Source of the DNA: Eimeria necatrix | Taxonomy: Eukaryota > Apicomplexa > Conoidasida > Eucoccidiorida > Eimeriidae | Length of the DNA: 21,232 bases | Direction: 5' to 3' | NCBI RefSeq assembly: GCF_000499385.1 | Contig: NW_013654501.1 | Coordinates: 1 to 21,232 of the forward strand | Shown: positions 9,780 through 19,536 of the stretch, piece after piece | Numbering within the stretch: position 1 is the stretch's first letter | Layout of the letters: each line of letters begins with the position of its first letter | Translations under genes and position numbers: made by a program | Notes under the pieces: model-generated | Databases searched by the model: none | What the model saw: the letters and a program-made list of their open reading frames with translations, nothing else | What the model was told of the DNA's origin: nothing

Positions 9780-11880
9780 GGGGTTTTGGGGACGCTTTTG
9801 ATGGCTTGAGTGAAGGCGTCGAGGAAGAGCTCGAGGCTTGAGGTGTACATACAGCTCAGACTCTCGAGCTCCTTGACAACGAAAAACATAAAAGACCCTC
9901 TGAAGGCCAAGGGTTTGAAGATTAAGTTGCTGCTGCTGAGTTGCTGCAGCACAAGTGCTGCTTCCGTGACTCGAGCAGCAACTGCTGCTGCTGTTGCTGA
10001 GGCCTCTTTTAGGGTTTCCGTCAACGCAGAGTCGTCCAGAATGTTGCTCGTCGAACTCGACAGCAGCCGCAGCATCGTCTCCTCCTGAACAAACCCTAAA
10101 CCCTAAACCCTAAACCCTAAACCCTAAACCCTAAACCCTAAACCCTTGCGAGGGCCGCGGCCACGCGGACTCGAAACTAATCGCGCAAACAACACTTCGC
10201 GACACACCGTGGAAGAGCACACCCTTCTCAAGGGCTAGGGTCTACAGTTATCAAGGGTAAGGGTTTAGGGTTTATGGATTAGGGTTTAGGGTTTAGGGTT
10301 TAGGGTTTAGGGTTTAGGGGTCAAGGGTTCAGGTCTAAGGTTTCGGGCTTCCGGCTAGGATTCAACGCTATCTTGCTTCTTAGGGTTGCAGGCTCAGCGT
10401 TCACAGTTCAGGCTTCAGCGCCTAGGGTTTAGGGTTTGGTGTTTAGGGTTTAGTGTTTAGGGTTTAGGGTTTAGGGTTCAGGGTTTAATGGTTGAGGGTC
10501 TAGGGTTGAGGGTTTACGGTTGAGCGCATAGGCGTCAGGGTTTAGGCTTCAGGGTTCAGGCTTCAAGGCTCAGGGTTTAGGGTCTAGGGCCTAGGGTTTA
10601 GCGTTTAGGGTTTAGGGTTTAGGGTTTAGGGTTTAGGGTTTACGAGTTCCTGGAGCTGGCGCAGGTCTGCTGCGTTTTGGACTTGGAGTTGAGTGCTTTG
10701 TCTCTCCACTTGAGGGTTTTCTAAAAAAAGAATTTTCATCAAAAGTTGTTCTTCGAGGCCTTCTCGAGTCACTGCGAAACTCACTAGCGACACCTGCACG
10801 CAAACCCTAAACCCTAAACCCTAAACCCTAAACCCTAAACCCTAAACCCTAAGCGCTTCGGCCCCGCCCTCCGCGCTGACAGCGCCTCGGAGGCGCCCAA
10901 AGCGCCCTGTCGACCCAAGCCAGGGTTTAGGGTTTAGGGTTTAGGGTTTAGGGTTTGGGGTTTGGGGAGCTGCGCAGCTCGTGTGGGCGTGGGGTTTGGG
11001 CGAGTCGAGGGTTTAGGGTTTAGGGTTTGTGGAGCCACGGCGGTCGTGGGGGCGTGGGGTTTGGGCAGGACGAGGGTTTAGGGTTTAGGGTTTAGGGTTT
11101 GGGCGTTCCTGCATGGCGATGTCCGGGAGGTAGTGAGGGTTTTCGAGTTTGGTGGTGAATATCAAATAAAAATTAGGGTTTATGTCAATTTCTAAACCCC
11201 CCAAAAACACTTTTTCAGCGACTCCTAAACCCCCTTTTTTCTTCAGCGGCAGCGCCAGCAGCGGCGCAAACAACGCGGGGATTTCCTCCTCTATATCTTC
11301 TATCTGCGCGCAAACCCTAAACCCTAAACCCTAAACCCTAAACCCTAAACCCTAAACCCTAAACCCTAGACCGTAAACCCTGAACCGTAAACCCTAGCAG
11401 CAGTGAGCCATGTGTCCCCAATAGCTCTCTGGTGCATTTGCTGGCTTAGGTGGGGGGTTTGCGAGGGTTTAGGGTTTGGCGTTTGCAGGGCCCCTCAGGG
11501 TTAAGGGTTTAGGGTTTAGGGTTTGTGGGGCCTGTAGGGCGCATCCGAACTGAGGGTTTGGAGTTCAGGTCTTGAGCGCGCGAGGCGCTGCAGGCCAGAG
11601 GGTTAGGGTTTAGGGTTTAGGGTTTAGGGTTTAGGGTTTAGGGTTTACGAGCATGGGCTGTCCGAGCCTGGCGCAAGCCGCGAGGAGGTTTTGGAGTTTG
11701 GGGGTTTGGAGTTTTGCTGCTCGCAAACCCTCGTGTTTTCCCTTTTCTCTAAACCACCGTTTTGCCTGCTGCTGCGGATCGACAGCCAGCGGAGTTCGCC
11801 CAAACGAAATGCTGCCAATCACAACAACCCCACCAAAAGTCGAGCAAGAGTCCCCCGGCAGGCCCTGCACGCACGCCGCA

Positions 11881-11917
<37 letters not shown>

Positions 11918-12720
11918 GGGTGCTGCGGGTGCTGCTGGTGGTGTTGCTGCTGCTGCTGCTGCTGCTGCGGGTGCTGCTCGTGTTGCTGTTGCTGCTGGTG
12001 GTGTTGCTGCTGCTGCTGCTGCTGCTGCGGGTGCGGGTGCTGCTCGTGTTGCTGTTGCTGCTGGTGGTGTTACTGCTGCTGCTGCTGCTGCAGCGGGTGC
12101 TGCTCGTGTTGCTGTTGCTGCTGGTGGTGTTACTGCTGCTGCTGCTGCTGCAGCGGGTGTTGCTCGTGTTGCTGTTGCTGCTGGTGGTGTTACTGCTGCT
12201 GCTGCTGCTGCAGCGGGTGCTGCTCGTGTTGCTGTTGCTGCTGGTGGCGTTACTGCTGCTGCTGCTGCTGCTGCGGGTGCTGCTCGTGTTGCTGTTGCTG
12301 CTGGTGGTGTTACTGCTGCTGCTGCTGCTGCTGCAGCGGGTGCTGCTCGTGTTGCTGTTGCTGCTGGTGGCGTTACTGCTGCTGCTGCTGCTGCTGCTAC
12401 TGCGGGTGCTGCTCGTGTTGCTGTTGCTGCTGGCGGTGTTACTGCTGCTGCTGCTGCGGGTGCTGCTGCTGCTGTGGGTGCAGGTGCTGCTGCTGCTGTG
12501 GGTGCAGGTGCTGCTGCTGCTGCTGCTGCTGCTGTTGCTGGTGCTGTTGCTGCTGCTGCTGGTGTTTGTGTTGGGGGTGATGAGGGTGCTAGTGTGGGCA
12601 GGCTGGTGGTGGGGGAAGTGCTGCTGCTGCTGCTGCTGCTGCCGCTGCTGTTGCTGCTGTGAGAGGGGTGCTGGTGGCGGTGGTGGTGCTGCTGCTGCGC
12701 AGTTGCTGCTGCTGCTTCAA

Positions 12721-12757
<37 letters not shown>

Positions 12758-15700
12758 ACCTGCATGCGCCACTCGTTGATTTCGACGGGATTTGAGAGGA
12801 TTTGGCGGATGTCGAAGTCGCTGCTGTGCAGCAGCTGCTGCTGCTGCAGCTGCTGCTGCCACTGCAGCAGCAGCCGCTCTCTGTAAGACTCCGCCAAAGG
12901 CCCCAAATAAATCAAACTTGCTGCAGCAAGGAGACTGTCTCCTTCCACAGACGCCAGGTGCTGCGCTGCTGCTGCCAAGCTATCTTTCCAGCGGATCTTC
13001 ACGCACCAAACCCTAAACCCTAAACCCTAAACCCTAAACCCTAAACCCTAAACCCTAAACTTTGAACCCGCATCCGCAGCAGTGAGGCTCTAGGCCGCGT
13101 ACCGGCCTCAAAGCAAAGACAGCTGCAGCGGCCCCAAGTGCCCAGGGACAAACTAGGGTTTAGAGTTTAGGGTTTAGGGTTTAGGGTTTAGGGTTTGCGG
13201 ACGGCTTCTTTGGCGAGTCCCTGGGTGAGGAAGCTGGCGCGTTCGAGTCGGATTTGGCAGAGTTTTGTTTCTTCTTCAAGTTTTTCTTTTTCTTTTATTT
13301 GTTCTTTTAATTCTTTTTTCATTTTATTTACTTTTCCTTCCACGAGTTGACAGCGCGACTGCGCCGCCCGCAGCGCCTCGTCCGCCTCCGCCAGCTGTAC
13401 GTACACCCCAAACCACAAACTAGGGTTTAGGGTTTAGGGTTTAGGGTTTAGGGTTTGCGGGCTGCAGCGGCAGGTGCAGGCCGATGCGCAGCGCCCTAAT
13501 TAGGGCCAAAACCAGCGCTTCTAGGGTTTAGGGTTTACCGGCCGTGGCTAGGGTTTGCAACGCAGGGTTTAGGGTTTAGGGTTTAGGGTTCAGGGTTTAG
13601 GGTTTGGGTGGCAGCAGCAACGCAGCGGCTCGCGACTGCGCCTTCCGCCCAACGGCCCCACCCAGCGCAAAGGGGCCCGCGTAACGGCCAGCGAATTAAG
13701 CCTTTAGGGTTTAGGGTTTAGGGTTTAGGGTTTAGGGTTTGCCTTTTGGTTGAGTTCTTCCACTTTTTTTCTCTTAGGCTCCACTTCTTTAGACACTTTT
13801 GCATATTTGTTGATGGCCAAAATCCACATGCAAAGCGACATGGCTGCAACGGACTGTTTGCCCACCACTTCCGGCGTGAAGTCAGGCCTGCCCAAACCCT
13901 AAACCCTAAACCCTAAACCCTAAACCCTAAACCCTAAATCCTAAATCCTAAATCCTAAACCCTAGATCAAGGGGCTGAACCCTTAACCCTAAACCCTGGC
14001 CTTTGCTTCTGCGCCCCACTGTAGTGTCCTCTAGGAATGAGCCTACAGTGCTACGCGGCTCGGCTAGGCTTTAGGGTTTAGGGTTTAGGGTTTAGGGTTT
14101 AGGGCTTGGGATTCGCAATACCGCTGCAGGATCTTTTCGAGCTTCTTCAAAGTAGTGGCCGGGATATGCTCTTTGTCGAAAGTGGTGAGACGATTCAAAA
14201 ACCCTAACCCCACACAAACCCTAAACCCTAAACCCTAAACCCTAAACCCTAAACCCTAAACCCTAAACCCTAAACCCTAAACTACAAACCCTAAACCCTA
14301 AACCCTAAACCCTAAACCCTAAACCCTAAACCCTAAACCCTAAACCCTAAACCCCTAAACCCTAAACCCTAAACCCTAAACCCTAAACCCTAAACCCTAA
14401 ACCCTAAACCCTAAACCCTAAAACAAAACCCTAAACCCTAAACCCTAAACCCTAAACCCTAAACCCTAAACCCTAAACCCTAAACCCTAAACCGCAAACC
14501 CTAAACCCTAAACCCTAAACCCTAAACCCTAAACCCTAAACCCTAAACCCTAAGCTGACCACTGCACCTCTAAACCTCAAGCTTCAGCCCTCATAAACGG
14601 GGACTTCACCGAAAACCCTAGCTCTAAACCCTAGCTGCCAAACCCTCATCAATTAAATGAGGGAATAAACAAAAAATGCAAGCTGTATCAAAAAAAAATA
14701 AAACAAAAACAAAAACGAAAACAAAAACAAAAGTAATTAAAAACAAGAATGAAAATAAAACAAAAATACGCAAAAGCAAGAACATAGGCAAAAATAAAAA
14801 GGAAAATAAATAAAAAGAAAAATAAACAGAAAACAAAAACAAAAGGAACAAAAACAAAAACAAAAACAAAAGAAAGCAATAAAAAATTAAAAAAATTAAA
14901 ATAAAAAATAAAAATAAAATTAAAAAATAGCAACAACCCCACCAGCGTCGAAATGGACTTTGCGTGCATAAAATAAAAACAACAAAAATAAGAGCAACAA
15001 AAATAAAAACAAAATAAAACTAAAAATAATAAAAATAAAAATAAAAACAAAAAGAGAGATAATAATAGAAATAAAATTAAAGATAATAAAAATAAAATAA
15101 AATAAAATAAAATAAAATAAAATAAAATAAAATAAAAATAACAACAACCCCACCAGTGTCGGAGAGGACTTTGCGTGCATGTTCCCAGTCTGTCTTTTCC
15201 GCGAGAAGAACACAAATGGCTTCCAGGGTCAATAAGACCAAAGGGGGGGGTTTTGTGAAGGATTTGATTTCCGTTATGTCCCTTTTGTCCAGAGAATCCA
15301 AAGAAGCTGCACAAATACCATTTTAAATCCTTTTTATTCTTTTAAATTATTTAAAATCATCCAAAAATTGCTTTTTTTCTTTTAATTTCAAACATTTTGA
15401 TGCAAAATGGCCCCCGAGTGGGCAACAATGCATGCAAAATGCATGCAAAATGCATGCACAGTGCATGCAGAATGCATGCAAAATGCATGCAAAATGCATG
15501 CAAAGTGCATGCAAAGTGCATGCAAAGTGCATGCAAAGTGCATGCAAAGTGCATGCGTCATGAAAGCCCCAAAAGGGGAATGCATGCAAAGGAGAGTAAA
15601 AGGGCAGTTAGCGTCGAAAGGGATAGAGCAAACGTAAACCCTAGACCCTAAAAGTTTGACATGCCTAAACCCTAAACCCTAAACCCTAAACCCTAAACCC

Positions 15701-17381
15701 TAGTTGCGCATCTTAAATTCCCTTTCAAAGTTGCTGAGGAGCTATGGGCCGCAGCGCCGCATTTGCGTCCACTTAGGCTTTAGGGTTAACAGACTAGGGT
15801 TTAGAATTTAGGGTTTAGGGTTTAGGGTTTAGGGTTTAGGGTTTAGGGTTTAGGGTTTACAGAGCGCTGCTTCTAAAGCCGGAAGAGCTTCTTCAAACTC
15901 CTGCTGCGCCTCGTGCTGCAGCTGCTGCGCTGCTGCTCTGTGGCTGCTGACAATTGCTTCTTCTTCTTGAACTTTTTTCTTTTCCAAGTCCACAACTGCT
16001 TTGTCCGCCTCCACTTGCTGCTCGCAAACCCTAAACCCTAAACCCTAAACCCTAAACCCTAAACCCTAAACCCTAAACCCTACGCCCTAAGCTCTAGGCG
16101 CTCGCGCTGCCTGCAGGCGCGCGAGCCCGGCTTGAGCCTTAAACCCGTGACGGTCGCCCGAAACATTAAACCCTAAACCCTCGCCTCAAACCCTAAACCC
16201 TCACATCAAACCCTAAACCCTCGCCTCAAACCCTAATCCCTCGATCCAAACCCTAAACCCTCGGTCCAAGCCCCAAGCCCTCGGCCTAAACCCTATATCC
16301 TCCGTGGAAACCCTAGACCCTCTGTGCAAAACCCTAAACCCTCGCCTCAAACCCTAAACCCTCGCCTCAAACCCTAAACCCTCGCCTCAAACCCTAAACC
16401 CTCGCCTCAAACCTAAACCCTCGCCTCAAACCCTAAACCCTCGCCTCAAACCCTAAACCCTCGCCGCCGCTCACCTTCAGCAGGGCCTCGGCCTTGAGGT
16501 GTTTTTCCCTCAAAAAGGGCCCCAGCTGCTGCAGCTCCTGCTGCAGCAGCTTCACTTGTGCTGCTGCTGCTGCTATGTGCTGCACCCCTGCGCTGAACAG
16601 CTGCAGCCGCCGGCTGAGGGCTTCGCGGCGCTCAGCCAGCAGCTGAACGCAGCGCAGCAGCCGAGGGTTTAGGGTTTAGGGTTTAGGGTTTAGGGTTTAG
16701 GGTTTGGGGTTTAGGGTTTAGGGTTTGGGGTTTGAGGTCTGGGGTGGGGCTGCGAAGAGAACGGGTAGTTTGGGGGCGCGGGCGAGGGTTTAGGGTTTGC
16801 GAGTGTGGATGGGTGATCGGCCGTTCGACGCGCGCTAGGGTTTAGGGCTTAGGGTTTAGGGTTTAGGGTTTAGGGTTTAGGGTTTAGGGTTTACGATTGT
16901 GAACAAAGAAATGAGGTTTAGGAAGGCCTTGGGGGTCACGTAAACCCTTTTTCCTTCTCTTTCTAAAAAGGCAGCAGCTTCTGCTTCTGCGCTGAGGTGT
17001 ATGTTCACGCAGAGCTGCGAGAGTTTGCTTTTGTGCTGCTGCTGCTGCTGCTGCTGCAGCAGCTGCTGCTGCTGCTGCTGCTGCAGCCGCTGCTGCTGCG
17101 CCTCCGCGCTGAGCTCCTCGGCCTCCCCGTGCTGCTGCTGCTGCTGCTCCTGCTGCTGCTGCGGCAGCTGCAGCTGGGGCAGGTCTGCTGCAGCAAACAG
17201 GTGAGCAGCAACAGCAGCAAGAGGTGTGGGGCCCCACACTTCGAAAAAAACAGCAGCAAATGCTTTTGTTAATCCCGGAAATAAACGAAGTCTTCTTCTC
17301 AAGGCCCCCCCAACAGGAGAAAGGCAAATGCAAACCCTCAGCCTCTTCAGCACGTTTTCTCTGAACACGCGCAGCGCGCTC

Positions 17382-17448
<67 letters not shown>

Positions 17449-17906
17449 CGCGGGGCGCGGGGGAGGCAGAGAGGTCCCCTACAATCGTCTCCACTGCCTC
17501 TGGGTCTAGCAGCCCTTCTACCTGTGCGCCAAACCCTAAACCCTAAACCCTAAACCCTAAACCCTAAACCCTAAACCCTAAACCCTAAACCCTCAAGCTT
17601 ACAACCCGCAGTGCGAGCACCGAAGACTGTTGCTAGCTGGGTTGGTCGCCAGCTGCTGACGCGCAAGCCCCAAACCCTAAACCCTAAACCCTAAACCCCA
17701 AGCCCCAAACCCTAAGCCCCAAACCCTAAACCCTAAACCCTAAACCCTCGGGAGCACCTCTCCAGTGTTTGCCACTGCGTCTGCGTCTCCCAGAATTCTT
17801 TCATCCAAAATTTGACTTTCATTCAGCAGCAGCAAAGTGTCTTTTCCTGCTGCTAGTCCTGCGCCTAGCATTGCTGCTTTCAGGTCTTCTCGGAATTTGC
17901 CCAGCG

Positions 17907-17963
<57 letters not shown>

Positions 17964-18014
17964 CTTGGGAGGGGTTCGCAGCCCCAGCCACGGCGTGGTC
18001 GCCGCCGCCGCCGC

Positions 18015-18057
<43 letters not shown>

Positions 18058-18506
18058 AGGCTGCTGCTGCGGGCTGCCCCAGGGCGCCTCTGAAGTGTCT
18101 TTGTCTTCGATCGCGTGACACACGAATTCCTTCTGAGTCAAACAAAAACCCGCATTTAGGGTTTAGGGTTTAGGGTTTAGGGTTTAGGGTTTAGAGAGTT
18201 AGGGTTTGGAGTTTAGCGTGTAGCCACTTAATGAACTAATTGTTTTTAAATTAATTTAACACTCAAGCAAATGAAACTTAATTGATTAACAAGCAAATAA
18301 TATTTAATTAGTTAAATTGTCAAAAATATAATTAAATAGTTATTCAATTACTAGATAAATATTTATATTTCTTATTAAACAAAATAATTAATTATTTAAT
18401 GGATAATTAATTATCATTCTAACTACTTTAATTATTATTGAGGAAATTATTTATTTAATTAATTAGACGAATAATGAACAGTGGATGATTATCTCTTTAC
18501 GCAATT

Positions 18507-18539
<33 letters not shown>

Positions 18540-19337
18540 TTTTTTATTTGCTTGTTTGTTTGTTTATTTATTTTATTAAACTGACTTATCTGTTTGTTCA
18601 CTTATTAGGTACTTAAATAATAAGAAAACAAATCAATTAATGAATAATAGATTACTTAATTACCCAATCAATTATCTTTCAATAAACAAGTTAATTGCAA
18701 AACGATTAAAACAATTAAAGCAATTAAAACAATGAAAACAATAAAACAATTAAGTAATTAAAACAGATAAAATATTAAAACAGTTAAATAATTAAAACAA
18801 TTAAAGCAATTAAAACAATTAAACAAATTAAAACAATTAAAACAACTAAAACAACTAAATAATTAAAACAATTTAAACAACTAAAGCAACTAAATAATTA
18901 AAACAATTAAAACAATTAAAACAAACAAATAATTAAAACAATTAAAACAATTGAAGCAAATAAATAATTAAAACGCTTAAATAATTAAAACAATTAAATA
19001 ACTAAAACAATAAAACAATTAAAACAATTAAATAACTAAAACAATAAAACAATTAAAACAATTAAACAATTAAAAACGAACTAATTAAAAATAAAAACAA
19101 ACAAGTTTGTGCTGCTGCAGCAAACCAAACTCACCAGCAGCAAACCCCTAATGGCAGCAGCAAGTTTGGCGCTGCTGCTGCGGCCTGTTGCAGCAACTCC
19201 GAGCAGCAGCAAATGGCGAGTTTGCTGCTTGAGGTGTCTAGACACTGCAGCAATTCGCGAGACGGCGTCGGGGAAGAAGACGAGGGAGGCGAGGGGCGCT
19301 GCTGCTGCTGCTGCTGCTGCTGCGGGGCCTGCTGCTG

Positions 19338-19373
<36 letters not shown>

Positions 19374-19500
19374 CTTCCCGGTACAACTGCAGCACCTTCT
19401 GCAGCTGCTGCCAAGCTGGGGCTTCGGTGTATCTGCTTTGCCCCGGGGTGAACCAGTCGCCCCACAAGTTGTGGGGCGCAGCAGCTGCTGCTCCCTGCTG

Positions 19501-19536
<36 letters not shown>

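Noticed and set aside
11653..12795. Plus-strand 380-codon open frame and overlapping frames on both strands
   Set aside because: They are CTG/CAG repeat translations lying over dynein intron 14 and exon 15; conserved dynein residues on the minus strand fix exons 14 and 15 at its edges.
15428..15556. CRISPR-like regular array
   Set aside because: The repeats are 7-bp palindromes with 4-bp linkers, not repeats with unique spacers, and the genome is eukaryotic.
15347..15651. Cys/His/Met/Ala-rich frames on both strands over the TGCATGC array
   Set aside because: They arise from the TGCATGC minisatellite within intron 9 and have no conserved sequence.
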